From positions 1 to 38,844 of IMG/VR virus record IMGVR_UViG_3300028782_000004: 38,844 nt of DNA. The stretch is one strand, 5' to 3'. A program made the position numbers and the translations under genes. This stretch comes from a virus. Positions within the stretch are counted from its first letter, which is position 1; every line of letters begins with the position of its first letter. Of the stretch, positions 20,416 through 27,685 are shown one piece after another. The notes beneath the pieces were generated by a model. The model did no database searches. It was not told where the DNA came from and saw nothing but the letters and a program-made list of their open reading frames with translations.

Positions 20416-20772
20416 ATGAAACCCACTCGCAAACTCACACCCGACGAAGCGTTTTTCTTTCGCAACGCGGGTTACAGCCACAGGCCCGACGAAACCCCCG
20501 CCATGGGTCGCACACGTTGCGCCATCTCGCTGGCGGCTGCAGAACTGGTGTTCATGCGCTCTAACGCGACGTGCGAGTGGGTTGACGACGTTGACGGGGC
20601 CTACGATGCGAAGCACGACGGGTTCAGGTTCGAGACTTGCGAAGGTTGCCGCATCCGCAGTGCTGACGGCTACGTGCTCACCTCCTTATGGTCGATCCTT
20701 GACGCGAGTGACGCGTACCGCCGTGTAGTGCGGGCCGAACTCGCTTCTGAATGCCTCGCCCAATTGGCCTAA
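20416..20772 (+). CDS. Hypothetical protein, 118 aa
   Basis: MKPTRKLTPDEAFFFRNAGY ... soluble mixed alpha/beta protein with four cysteines, including a CEGCRIRS segment. The 15-base gap after the previous gene contains only a GAAAG site, so it is probably co-transcribed from P4. Its final Leu-Ala-stop codons overlap P5. Unknown function. Confidence 0.75.
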   Translation: MKPTRKLTPDEAFFFRNAGYSHRPDETPAMGRTRCAISLAAAELVFMRSNATCEWVDDVDGAYDAKHDGFRFETCEGCRIRSADGYVLTSLWSILDASDAYRRVVRAELASECLAQLA

Positions 20773-20780
20773 CTCTTGCT
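20764..20780 (+). promoter_or_regulatory. Sigma-54-like promoter P5 (weak)
   Basis: TTGGCCTAACTCTTGCT has GG (20766-20767) and GC (20778-20779) 10 bases apart and a perfect TTGCT, but a degenerate -24 side because it overlaps the upstream stop codon. Downstream TCTCTCTACTC matches the other copies. Confidence 0.45.
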
Positions 20781-20805
20781 TCTCTCTACTCAAAGGAACC
20801 CAATC

Positions 20806-20955
20806 ATGACCACTCTGCAACGTGCCATCACTTTCGCGCGCATGATCGCCCGCACTGACCTTGCGGCCGCAGTGCGCGCGCTGCAAGCGGCTGGCGTGGC
20901 CTTCGCATCGGCCTGCCATTACGCGCTGCATTGCGCACGGGGAGCACGGGCATGA
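20806..20955 (+). CDS. Small helical protein, 49 aa
   Basis: ATG 20806 preceded by AAAGGAA. MTTLQRAITFARMIARTDLA with an Ala/Leu helix and CHYALHCARGARA end. Overlaps the next gene by ATGA. Hydrophobic-amphipathic; no family recognised. Confidence 0.65.
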   Translation: MTTLQRAITFARMIARTDLAAAVRALQAAGVAFASACHYALHCARGARA

Positions 20956-21305
20956 AGACTTACCTATTTCGTGCTGGTGATGGCAATGAAGGTAACTTCC
21001 CCTGCCACACCGTGAACCTGGCCGACACTGAGTGCCCCTTCGCAGCCCTGCGTGCCTTGGTCTTGAGCATGTACAACGAAGGCCCTACCCGGCAGCACAT
21101 AGCCGACACCATCACCACCGATGGTGAAGCTGAATATGGCGTGCTTGCAACCGTCTACGAAGGCCCGAACGGCGAACAAGCGTTCGGCGCAGCGTGGATC
21201 ACTGCCGAACTGGAACCGGTTGACGAAGACCCCGACGCCGACACGCTGGCCGACTTGCTGGACAGTGCTGCAATGGCCGACTACCTGAAAGCCCGTCATG
21301 CTTGA
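20952..21305 (+). CDS. Hypothetical protein, 117 aa
   Basis: The start is ATG 20952 (MKTYLFRAGDGNEGNFPCHT), overlapping the previous stop as ATGA. Acidic C-terminal half (EPVDEDPDADTLADLLDSAA). Overlaps the following gene by 8 bases, so translation is coupled. No known fold visible; acidic small phage proteins are sometimes inhibitors of host DNA-binding proteins, but nothing specific supports that here. Confidence 0.75.
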   Translation: MKTYLFRAGDGNEGNFPCHTVNLADTECPFAALRALVLSMYNEGPTRQHIADTITTDGEAEYGVLATVYEGPNGEQAFGAAWITAELEPVDEDPDADTLADLLDSAAMADYLKARHA

Positions 21306-21696
21306 ACTCGACATTACCGACTTCTTCAATTCCGAATACCCCCGTGACTACTCGGCCAGCATTGCCGAACTCGGCCTTTCGGCAGGGCAATACACATGGC
21401 AAGCCGCGAATGACAACGCACCAAGGTACAACTACGTCACCGACGAAAACCGTGACGAGGTTATCAGTCACTTCGAAGCGTACGGTGCATGGGATCGTGA
21501 AGAGCTGGAAGCCCACAGCAATGATGAGCTGTGCGCAATGCTGATTCAGGATATCAGTGCTGCCATGCGCGAAAGCGGCATGCAATTGCCTTGGGATTGG
21601 GCTCTGTACCGGCAATACTGTGAAGACGGGGTGTGCAGCGGCCGCATTAGTCAGGGCGTTGACGAATCGAAAGTCTTCTTCTACGTCGGCGAGTGA
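21298..21696 (+). CDS. Hypothetical acidic protein, 132 aa
   Basis: MLELDITDFFNSEYPRDYSA with repeated Asp/Glu/Tyr and a FEAYGAWDREELEAHSNDEL helix. The SD AAAG lies within the previous gene. Contains an aromatic-acid pattern (YTWQAANDNAPRYNYV). Unknown; third gene of the P5-driven group. Confidence 0.75.
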   Translation: MLELDITDFFNSEYPRDYSASIAELGLSAGQYTWQAANDNAPRYNYVTDENRDEVISHFEAYGAWDREELEAHSNDELCAMLIQDISAAMRESGMQLPWDWALYRQYCEDGVCSGRISQGVDESKVFFYVGE

Positions 21697-21697
21697 A

Positions 21698-21714
21698 CTG
21701 GCACGATCCCTGCT
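21698..21714 (+). promoter_or_regulatory. Sigma-54-like promoter P6
   Basis: CTGGCACGATCCCTGCT, one base after the preceding TGA; GG 21700-21701 and GC 21712-21713, spacing 10, same as P3/P4 apart from the first base. Precedes a five-gene overlapping operon. Confidence 0.7.
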
Positions 21715-21736
21715 TCTCTCTTCTCAGGAAAACCCA

Positions 21737-22198
21737 ATGACCACTATCAAAGTCGCACCCTACTTCCAGCCCCTGCGGATTCGCAAGGGTGGCATCGTGT
21801 CGCACCACACCGCGCGCAGCGGCATCATCACCGGGCGCATCGTTGAATCGCTGGAGTCGCGCACCCCTTTCGCGAAAGCGTACGGGGTTCAAGTCTCCTT
21901 CACCGATGGTGCCTCGTGCTGCGTGAGCGATATCGTGACGTACGAACCGCCCCGCAAGCTCACCCCCTCCGGCCTGCGTGCCGAATTGCTGGCCCGGAAT
22001 ACCGAGTCGCATTACTTCTCTCGGGAGAACATGCGCTTTGCTGGTGACACGATGCGCAACTACGGTGTGCGCCTCACCACGATCAACGGCGGGGTGCAGG
22101 TGTTCGAACTCTACCGCCGCAAGCCTGTGAAGCACGGCTTGCAATCGTCTGCCTATTTCCTGGCTGATACCTTCGCTCAAACCTGGATCCAATCATGA
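21737..22198 (+). CDS. Hypothetical protein, 153 aa
   Basis: Start at ATG 21737 after CAGGAAAACCCA (MTTIKVAPYFQPLRIRKGGI). An N-terminal beta-rich part (GIITGRIVESLESR, YGVQVSFTDGASCCVSD) suggests a small barrel domain, followed by a helical segment. It overlaps the next gene by ATGA. First gene of the P6 operon. Not a recognised family. Confidence 0.75.
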   Translation: MTTIKVAPYFQPLRIRKGGIVSHHTARSGIITGRIVESLESRTPFAKAYGVQVSFTDGASCCVSDIVTYEPPRKLTPSGLRAELLARNTESHYFSRENMRFAGDTMRNYGVRLTTINGGVQVFELYRRKPVKHGLQSSAYFLADTFAQTWIQS

Positions 22199-22656
22199 AC
22201 CTCGACCTTGCTGGTGCAGTCTTCAACGTTGTCTACCGTGGTGAACGCGCTAATTCACTGGGCAGCGGCCGCACAATGGATGAGTGGGCGTGCACCTTCA
22301 CTCGCGACAAGCAGTCAATCACCTTCGACTACTTCACCGCCCTTGGCAATCGCAAGATGCCTGAATGGAAGGGTCCCGGGCCCATCCCTAGCTTCCACAG
22401 CTTGATGGGGGCTGAACGGCTCGCTCAAGCCAAACCCCAAGCCCCGAGCCCTGCCGACGTGCTGCAGTGCGTGTTGTCCGATGCCGAAGCGTGTGGGCAG
22501 TCTTTCGAGTCGTGGTGTGGTGACTTCGGTTACGACACCGACTCGCGCAAGGCATTCGCGACGTACGAAGCGTGCCAGCGCAACGGAGACAAACTGCGCG
22601 GCTTCTTCACTCCCGAGGAACTGGCACGCTTCGCTACCGAACTGCAGGACTACTGA
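22195..22656 (+). CDS. Conserved phage protein of unknown function, 153 aa
   Basis: Contains a block I recognise from many phage proteins: a polar FTCD/FTFDYFTALGNR segment (about 36-52) followed by a helical ADVLQCVLSDAEACGQSFES ... GYDTDSRKA (about 87-124). That family is found widely in Proteobacteria phages and prophages but has no known function. Soluble, mixed alpha/beta. Coupled to the preceding gene by ATGA. Confidence 0.8.
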   Translation: MNLDLAGAVFNVVYRGERANSLGSGRTMDEWACTFTRDKQSITFDYFTALGNRKMPEWKGPGPIPSFHSLMGAERLAQAKPQAPSPADVLQCVLSDAEACGQSFESWCGDFGYDTDSRKAFATYEACQRNGDKLRGFFTPEELARFATELQDY

Positions 22657-22659
22657 GTC

Positions 22660-22896
22660 ATGGCTTCTTACACCTTCGACAAGCAATTCGTCACCAACGC
22701 CGCGGGTGCTGTGGTGGCGATCGACACCGCAGCGTGCTACGGCTACTGGGAACGTGCTGACGGCACGGAGGGTGGTGGCCTGTGGTTCACGGGCCTCGAA
22801 CTCACCGACTACGACGGGGCAGGTGAACTGCCGCAGCGCGTAGTGCAGTGCTTGCGGGACGCAGGCTACATCCTTGATGAGACATTCAACCCATGA
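22660..22896 (+). CDS. Small hypothetical protein, 78 aa
   Basis: MASYTFDKQFVTNAAGAVVA with a Gly-rich centre and LRDAGYILDETFNP end, acidic. ATG 22660 lies 3 bases after the previous stop; overlaps the next gene by ATGA. No motif. Confidence 0.7.
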   Translation: MASYTFDKQFVTNAAGAVVAIDTAACYGYWERADGTEGGGLWFTGLELTDYDGAGELPQRVVQCLRDAGYILDETFNP

Positions 22897-23078
22897 GTCC
22901 CGACCCGGCCCCCGCCCCCACATGCGCGCCCGTCCGGCTGGTGCTGGACTTCTACCCCCGGGCCCCCGACACGGTAGAGGTGGTGATCGTTGCCGTTGAC
23001 GGCTCCGCTGCGTGCACGCTGACCTTCGGTTCCGTGCTCTGGGTTGAATCTGCAAAATTCTGCAAGGACACTAAGTGA
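22893..23078 (+). CDS. Small hypothetical protein, 61 aa
   Basis: MSPDPAPAPTCAPVRLVLDF then hydrophobic beta-like segments (VEVVIVAVDGSAACTLTFGS) and a FCKDTK tail. Start overlaps the previous stop (ATGA); its stop is shared with the next GTG. Possibly a small barrel; unknown. Confidence 0.6.
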   Translation: MSPDPAPAPTCAPVRLVLDFYPRAPDTVEVVIVAVDGSAACTLTFGSVLWVESAKFCKDTK

Positions 23079-23329
23079 GTAAGCGCACACGAACTATTAA
23101 GGCTGTGCTCCGGTCCATGAACCCGTGGGTCGTCGATTTCCGGGCCGTAGAGGCTCCCGCGAGCCGTCAAGCCACCACCCTACCGACCTACGCCGAATGT
23201 GCTGCTGTGTGCCCTCCTGGGTGGGTTCTTGAGCATGTCTCAGGGCGGTGGCAGGCCCGACACATGAACGATCCGCCACAAACAGCCAAACGGCCGGGTG
23301 GGCGGAGCCAAAATGCACCAAATCGGTGA
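23075..23329 (+). CDS. Small basic protein, 84 aa
   Basis: GTG start at 23075 overlapping TGA as GTGA. Basic N-terminus (SKRTRTIKAVLRSMNPWV), middle CAAVCPPGWVLEHVSGRW, disordered Lys/Arg tail (KRPGGRSQNAPNR). The WVLEHVSGRW segment suggests a small domain. The stop lies two bases before the large inverted repeat. Could bind DNA by charge, not shown. Confidence 0.6.
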   Translation: MSKRTRTIKAVLRSMNPWVVDFRAVEAPASRQATTLPTYAECAAVCPPGWVLEHVSGRWQARHMNDPPQTAKRPGGRSQNAPNR

Positions 23330-23330
23330 A

Positions 23331-23479
23331 TGTCGGGTTGGTTTTAGCTTTTAGCCCCTTACAGCCTATCGCGTCATGCGGGAAAAATTCAAACGTTATT
23401 TCTGTTACAAATATATTTCCAAATTCTCTTACGCAATACGCGGAGGTGTAAACGCTTGAAAGCTAAACCCAACCCGACA
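23331..23479. repeat. 149-bp AT-rich segment bounded by 21-bp inverted repeats
   Basis: Left arm 23331-23351 (TGTCGGGTTGGTTTTAGCTT plus T) and right arm 23459-23479 (the reverse complement, with one mismatch) enclose 107 bp that are much more AT-rich than the flanks, including ATATATTTCC and TTATTTC tracts. No gene fits inside. The arms start TGT and end ACA. No flanking target duplication is obvious. Candidates are a replication origin or cruciform, a MITE-like insertion, or a regulatory/terminator structure. Confidence 0.8.
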
Positions 23480-23596
23480 CCAAGTGTGAATAAGTCACGA
23501 ACACTGGCTCACGCGGCCTGAATTTCGCCTCCGGCACGGTTTTCGCTACCTCTGACCCGCCCCCTCCCTCAAACCGCAACACAGGATCCCTGCACC
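23480..23596. other. Intergenic stretch
   Basis: The 117 bases after the right inverted-repeat arm have no ORF and no convincing hairpin. Just before the next ATG stands CAGGATCCCTGCACC, which carries the only candidate ribosome binding site (AGGA). Confidence 0.5.
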
Positions 23597-24070
23597 ATGC
23601 CTTCACGCATCACCCTCGACCAGCTCCTAGCCCACGGTGCCTGCCAACCTCAAGTTGCACTTTTCCGCAAGCACTTCCCGACCGGTTCGGCCTTGGTCAC
23701 CCCTGCCGCCTGCCTCGCTCTCGCCTCGGTGTTTGACTTCGGGTGGGCGGCAAACAACCTGCTGACCGGCACCGCGCGGACCCAGTACGACGCCGCACGC
23801 AGCACCGCGCGGACCCAGTACGACGCCGCACGCAGCACCGCGCGGGCTCAGTACGCCGCCGCATGCGACACCGCGCGGGCTCAGTACGCCGCCGCATGCG
23901 ACACCGCGTGGGCCCAGTACGACGCCGCACGCAGCACCGCGGGGGCCCAGTACGACGCCGCACGCAGCACCGCGCAGACCCAGTACCAAGCCGCAGTCGC
24001 CCCCACGCTGGCCCAGTACCAAGCCGCAGTCGCTGTAGCATTCGCTGACGCCTACCTCTCGCAACCTTGA
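23597..24070 (+). CDS. 11-residue-repeat protein, 157 aa
   Basis: MPSRITLDQLLAHGACQPQV forms a short globular N-terminus; residues 59-146 are eight tandem 11-residue units based on TARTQYDAARS (33-bp DNA repeats, 23771-24034). The repeats are helical hendecads (AxxxYxAAxxx) and should form a rod or coiled coil; similar Ala/Tyr repeat proteins occur in many phages of unknown role. Internal slippage would change length in units of 11 residues. First gene after the inverted repeat. Confidence 0.75.
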   Translation: MPSRITLDQLLAHGACQPQVALFRKHFPTGSALVTPAACLALASVFDFGWAANNLLTGTARTQYDAARSTARTQYDAARSTARAQYAAACDTARAQYAAACDTAWAQYDAARSTAGAQYDAARSTAQTQYQAAVAPTLAQYQAAVAVAFADAYLSQP

Positions 24071-24086
24071 GCCGAAAGCCCGCACC

Positions 24087-24674
24087 ATGTCTTCACGCAG
24101 ACTCGCAATCCTCCGCGCGCAAGCCGCAGCGGCTGCACTCACCTCCGCAACCACTCAGGACACGGCCTACAAGGCCCGCTGCGCCGCGTTCGAGAGTGGA
24201 GACCACTCACTGCCGACACCGCCCGCACCGGTGCCTGATACGCCCACCCCCGTACCAGCCCCTGAGACCACCGACACGTGGCACAGCGAGCCCCCACCCG
24301 TGCCGGGCGTGTACATCGCATCGGTGCGCAGGAAAACCAACGTGGAACGCCACTGGGACGGCAAGGAGTGGTCGAAGGCAGGAAAGCAGCGCTACGACGT
24401 GAAGGCACCGAAAGGAGTCGCCGTCGAGTGGCTGCGACTTGTGAAAGCGGATGCAGCACCCGTGCCCACCCCCACGTGGCGCCGCGGGCCTGACGTCCCG
24501 GAAGCCGAACGCACAGGGCTGTGGCACGCATCCGGAGACCCTTCCGCACCTCACCGGCAGGATCGTGCGACCTCATCACCGCTGTTCCTCCGCGACTGCT
24601 GGTACCGAGCCGCAGCGCCCGGCACGCAAGTCGGTGACCCGTACGACGAAGCGAAGTACGGGAGCGCGGCATGA
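24087..24674 (+). CDS. Hypothetical protein, 195 aa
   Basis: ATG 24087 follows CCGAAAGCCCGCACC. N-terminal Ala-rich helix (residues 1-40), Pro-rich linker (42-75), then a domain with VPGVYIASVRRKTNVERHWD and KQRYDVKAPKGVAVEWLRL. C-terminal CWYRAAAPGTQVGDPYDEAK. The Trp-rich modular layout resembles accessory proteins of Burkholderiales phages, but I cannot name a family. Overlaps the next gene by ATGA. Confidence 0.75.
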   Translation: MSSRRLAILRAQAAAAALTSATTQDTAYKARCAAFESGDHSLPTPPAPVPDTPTPVPAPETTDTWHSEPPPVPGVYIASVRRKTNVERHWDGKEWSKAGKQRYDVKAPKGVAVEWLRLVKADAAPVPTPTWRRGPDVPEAERTGLWHASGDPSAPHRQDRATSSPLFLRDCWYRAAAPGTQVGDPYDEAKYGSAA

Positions 24675-25933
24675 ACCTCAAACTCGCTGACCTTGTGAAC
24701 GGTGCCGGCATCCTCGGCTCCGACACGTCCGCCGTCGTGATCGCGAAGCTGCAAGCCGTGATCGACAAGCGGGCTCCCGAGCCGGTAGTCACGGTGATCC
24801 CCATGCTTGAAAGCCACCGCAAAACGTGGTGGGTTCAGATCCGTGTCGGCAACAAGACGGAGTACACCCACCAGTACGACGAGCACCACAAGAACCGCGC
24901 CGATTACGAGGCGGCGCGGCTGAAGCACCTGTTCGGCCAGGGTGAGCGACCGTCCATCATGGACTACGAGGACACCTGTTCGGACGGCGTGTACGCAGCC
25001 GGTGGGGGTGACCTGCCGAGTCCCGAGCCGATCCCCTCGACCCGGCAGCCGGGCCTCTACACCAAGTTCGAGGTGCACCGCACCGATGGCACCGACGCGC
25101 CAGGCGGCAAGCACCACGGGTGTGACTACTTCGTGCTGGACGTGACCCACGACAAGTGCGCACCGGCTGCGCTGGCCGTCTACGCGGCCGCGGTGGAGGG
25201 CACGCACCCGCAGCTTGCGGCCGACATGCGCAGCCGGTGGGGGTTGACCTCTGAGCCGGTAGCCGCGGACCCGGCGATGCCGGTGGTGGCGTGGGTGTGG
25301 CCGGAAGAGGATTGCAGCCTGCCTTGTTGCTACACGCCTGCAGGTCCGCGCGCAGACGGGACGTTTGCAAGAGCCGTCGTCTACCTGACCGACGCGCAAG
25401 CAGCGCTGGCAGCCGCAGCGCTCAAGCCGGTAGACATGATCCTGCACTGCCCGGCTTGCCTGCACCAGCACATTGATGCGCCGGAACCTGACATCGTCCA
25501 GGACGACGATCCGCAGACGTACCGGTGGACCAACCCACCCCACCGCAGCCGCCTGTGCGGCAACTGCGGCTTCGTGTGGCGCCCCGCTGACGTGCCCACC
25601 AACGGAGTCGAGACCATCAAGACCCGAGGCAAGAACGACATGGTGCTGATCGACGGTCCGGCGGTGGAACTGGAGCGCCTGCGACGGCTGGACGGGCCCA
25701 AGCTGGAGTGGGATGACAACCTGGGGCGCGCATGCAGTGCAGAGGTGCGGCACTTCGACTCGATCACCCGCACGGAGGTGCAGCCCGCGCCGCCGCCGCA
25801 ACAACCACTCAACGGCTGTGCTGCAGGCCGGGACGGGGACTGCACCCACAGCCAGTGCCCGCAGTTGAGGGATCGTGAGCCGGCCACAACTGGGCGAAGC
25901 TGCCCGCTGTGGAGAGAAGCGGAAGAATCGTGA
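24671..25933 (+). CDS. Zn-finger phage accessory protein, 420 aa
   Basis: Two regions I recognise from phage accessory proteins are present: GGKHHGCDYFVLDVTHDKCA with AALAVYAAAVEGTHPQLAAD (about 145-186), and a Cys4 Zn-binding module, CPACLHQHID (about 260-269) with SRLCGNCGFVWRPADVPTNG (about 290-309). The family is common in phages of Burkholderia-like hosts and of unknown function; the Zn module suggests nucleic-acid or protein binding. The C-terminus carries another Cys-rich stretch (NGCAAGRDGDCTHSQCPQL). Its start overlaps the previous stop by ATGA, its end overlaps the next GTG. Confidence 0.8.
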   Translation: MNLKLADLVNGAGILGSDTSAVVIAKLQAVIDKRAPEPVVTVIPMLESHRKTWWVQIRVGNKTEYTHQYDEHHKNRADYEAARLKHLFGQGERPSIMDYEDTCSDGVYAAGGGDLPSPEPIPSTRQPGLYTKFEVHRTDGTDAPGGKHHGCDYFVLDVTHDKCAPAALAVYAAAVEGTHPQLAADMRSRWGLTSEPVAADPAMPVVAWVWPEEDCSLPCCYTPAGPRADGTFARAVVYLTDAQAALAAAALKPVDMILHCPACLHQHIDAPEPDIVQDDDPQTYRWTNPPHRSRLCGNCGFVWRPADVPTNGVETIKTRGKNDMVLIDGPAVELERLRRLDGPKLEWDDNLGRACSAEVRHFDSITRTEVQPAPPPQQPLNGCAAGRDGDCTHSQCPQLRDREPATTGRSCPLWREAEES

Positions 25934-26121
25934 CCACCAAACCTAAGTGCAAAGTCTGCAGCCGCGACCCGGCAACCACCAACACCACGTTCAAGGAGTG
26001 CTCACACATCGACTGCCCGTACCGCCGCCGGGCGTGGAGCGAGCGACCGGAACCCACCTACCGCGGCCCCTGGCCCACCAACGTGGACGAAGACCCGAAA
26101 CCACTGGATCAGCAATCATGA
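25930..26121 (+). CDS. Small Cys-rich protein, 63 aa
   Basis: GTG start at 25930 overlapping TGA (GTGA). VTTKPKCKVCSRDPATTNTT then CSHIDCPYRRRAWSER: a CxxC...CxxxxC arrangement with two basic segments, a likely small zinc-binding protein. The acidic tail is PTNVDEDPKPLDQQS. Overlaps the next gene by ATGA. Confidence 0.7.
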   Translation: MTTKPKCKVCSRDPATTNTTFKECSHIDCPYRRRAWSERPEPTYRGPWPTNVDEDPKPLDQQS

Positions 26122-26309
26122 AGTACACCGACTTGATCTTCAACACCACGCTGTGCGCGGTAGTCACTGGTGTTGTCGTTTCCTGCGGCGTTGCAAACCG
26201 AGAGCCCGCAGCCCCGACGCCCAAACCGTTCACCGTCCACGGCCCTGACGAGCACGGTGTCGTGTGCTACGTGAACTTCAACGCCACGTCCTGCGTCAAG
26301 GTGAAGTAG
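26118..26309 (+). CDS. Small lipoprotein candidate, 63 aa
   Basis: MKYTDLIFNTTLCAVVTGVV ... has an N-terminal hydrophobic segment ending VVSCG, fitting a lipobox with Cys at residue 23, followed by a Pro-rich linker and a hydrophilic domain with two more cysteines (CYVNFNATSC). Predicted periplasmic or inner-membrane anchored. ATGA overlap with the preceding gene. Small phage lipoproteins can be involved in lysis (o-spanin) or superinfection exclusion; here only the localisation is supported. Confidence 0.7.
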   Translation: MKYTDLIFNTTLCAVVTGVVVSCGVANREPAAPTPKPFTVHGPDEHGVVCYVNFNATSCVKVK

Positions 26310-26741
26310 GTGAGCCGCAAGTCTTGCCGCCGCAGGCACGTCACGCCACTTCCACCGCCCGGCATGCGCCCGAAGCTCACCCGCTCGCAGGTGCGCGATT
26401 TGGGGCTCACGCACGCGGTCAACCTGGACGCTATCGCGCGGGGTTCCGCTGACGAGGCCACGATGTGGCAGTTCGTTGGCGGTGTGTACACGTGGGCCCG
26501 AGTCGCCCACCTTCTCCAGGTGGGCGTGCCGGAGATGGACGCTCAGGTAGCGGTTGCCCGCCGACTCGTGACCCGCTACTGGAACACCGGCAAGGTCGGC
26601 TTCAGCGGCCCGGACTACCAAGCCGCACGCACGGGGCTGCAAGTCATGGATGAATTGATTACCATCGTGGGCCTGCCCACCGCGATGCTTGCGTCTGAGT
26701 GGGCAGAGCAAATAACCAACGAATTGAAAGGATCATCGTGA
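26310..26741 (+). CDS. Conserved phage protein of unknown function, 143 aa
   Basis: GTG 26310 directly after TAG. The sequence VTPLPPPGMRPKLTRSQVRD with LGLTHAVNLDAIARGSADEA and a long C-terminal helical region is a pattern I recognise from many Burkholderia/Pseudomonas-type phage genomes. All-alpha soluble protein, basic N-terminus (SRKSCRRRH). Function unknown. Shares its stop with the following GTG. Confidence 0.8.
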   Translation: MSRKSCRRRHVTPLPPPGMRPKLTRSQVRDLGLTHAVNLDAIARGSADEATMWQFVGGVYTWARVAHLLQVGVPEMDAQVAVARRLVTRYWNTGKVGFSGPDYQAARTGLQVMDELITIVGLPTAMLASEWAEQITNELKGSS

Positions 26742-27556
26742 GCACCCTTACCCCTGAACAAACCCAAGCCATCATCCAGCGCCTTGCTGCCCAGACCAAC
26801 ATCCCTTACGGCCTGGGCGACAAGCACGAGGCGTGCAGCGTTGCTGCAATAAACCTCGCCTTGACTGGTCAACTGACCGACTCCGTGCCTCCCTGCATGT
26901 CGGAGGTCATCGGGCGTTGGATCATCGCGACGCAGGACGCCATGCCTGCCACCTTGCGCAACAGCATTGAGTGGCGGGCCTTGCTACCCCAGGCCGCAGG
27001 CACGGGACGCGACCCGGCTGCAGAGCGCAGGCGGCTTGAGGTGCTCCTCACGCACATGTGGGAGGTGGCTCTACCGATGGTGCAACCAACAGCCGACAGG
27101 TACGGCTTCGGCCCCGAGTGGCAAACCATGTGCCGCCTCCGCACGCCTGAGGCGGCGGCGCGGGCGGCGCGGGCGGCGCGGGCGGCGCGGGCGGCGCGGG
27201 CGGCGCGGGCGGCGCGGGCGACGGAGGCGGCGGCGGCGACGGAGGCGGCGGCGGCGGCGGCGGCGGCGCGGGCGGCGGCGGCGGCGTGGGCGGCAGAGGC
27301 GGCGTGGGCGGAGGCGGAGGCGGAGGCGGCGTGGGCGGAGGCGGCGGAGGCGGCGTGGGCGGAGGCGGCGTGGGCGGCGGAGGCGGCGTGGGCGTGGGCG
27401 GCGGAGGCGGCGTGGGCGGAGGCGGCGGAGGCGGCGTGGGCGGAGGCGGCGGAGGCGGCGTGGGCGGCGGCGGCGGCGGCGGAGGCGGCGGAGGCGGCGT
27501 GGGCGTGGGTCGAGCTCGACCCCGTAGGCTTGCTGCGTAAGCTCGTGGCAGCTTGA
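26738..27556 (+). CDS. Low-complexity Ala/Glu/Trp-rich protein, 272 aa
   Basis: GTG start at 26738 (GTGA overlap). Residues 1-135 look like an ordinary helical domain (TPEQTQAIIQRLAAQ, MSEVIGRWIIATQDAMPA). From about residue 136 the frame reads ARAARAARAAR then AWAEAAEAAWAEA units, encoded by a long GGC/GGCG repeat (27150-27510), and ends WVELDPVGLLRKLVAA. The repeat part probably forms a long helix. Frame choice: the start overlap and normal N-terminal half fix it; other frames of the repeat are artefacts. Confidence 0.7.
   Translation: MSTLTPEQTQAIIQRLAAQTNIPYGLGDKHEACSVAAINLALTGQLTDSVPPCMSEVIGRWIIATQDAMPATLRNSIEWRALLPQAAGTGRDPAAERRRLEVLLTHMWEVALPMVQPTADRYGFGPEWQTMCRLRTPEAAARAARAARAARAARAARAARATEAAAATEAAAAAAAARAAAAAWAAEAAWAEAEAEAAWAEAAEAAWAEAAWAAEAAWAWAAEAAWAEAAEAAWAEAAEAAWAAAAAAEAAEAAWAWVELDPVGLLRKLVAA
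27150..27510 (+). repeat. GGC-rich microsatellite-like tract
   Basis: About 360 bp of GGCGGCGCGG, GGCGGAGGCGG and GGCGTGGGCGG units with almost no C/T balance on the plus strand. Encodes the Ala/Trp/Glu repeats. Many G-runs allow G-quadruplex or R-loop formation, and slippage would vary the protein length. Confidence 0.8.
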
Positions 27557-27565
27557 CCAGGGACT

Positions 27566-27685
27566 GTGAGCCCCAACAAACGAGCCGACCCTCTCGGCTG
27601 GCCATTCGGCCGGCTCGACCTGAAAGAGTGGGCCCGGCTCAAGAAGCAACAACCGAAGCCGGTCTATCCGCCGGCTCCTTTTTGA
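27566..27685 (+). CDS. Small proline/lysine-rich ORF, 39 aa
   Basis: GTG 27566 to TGA 27683-27685 with AGGGA before it: SPNKRADPLGWPFGRLDLKE ... ends KPVYPPAPF. Its stop lies inside the hairpin that contains the next SD, suggesting that translation of this ORF could open the hairpin (leader-peptide-like). Also fits an ordinary small gene. Confidence 0.4.
   Translation: MSPNKRADPLGWPFGRLDLKEWARLKKQQPKPVYPPAPF

Noticed and set aside
22621-22637. CTGGCACGCTTCGCT inside the 153-aa gene
   Set aside because: GC falls at the wrong spacing (8 bases) and the sequence is coding.
23352-23458. CRISPR array or tRNA in the AT-rich inverted-repeat interior
   Set aside because: No spaced direct repeats and no cloverleaf; only the terminal inverted arms are repeated.
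27048-27605. Minus-strand proline-rich ORF across the GGC tract
   Set aside because: Low-complexity shadow of the plus-strand Ala-rich gene; no SD and no operon context.
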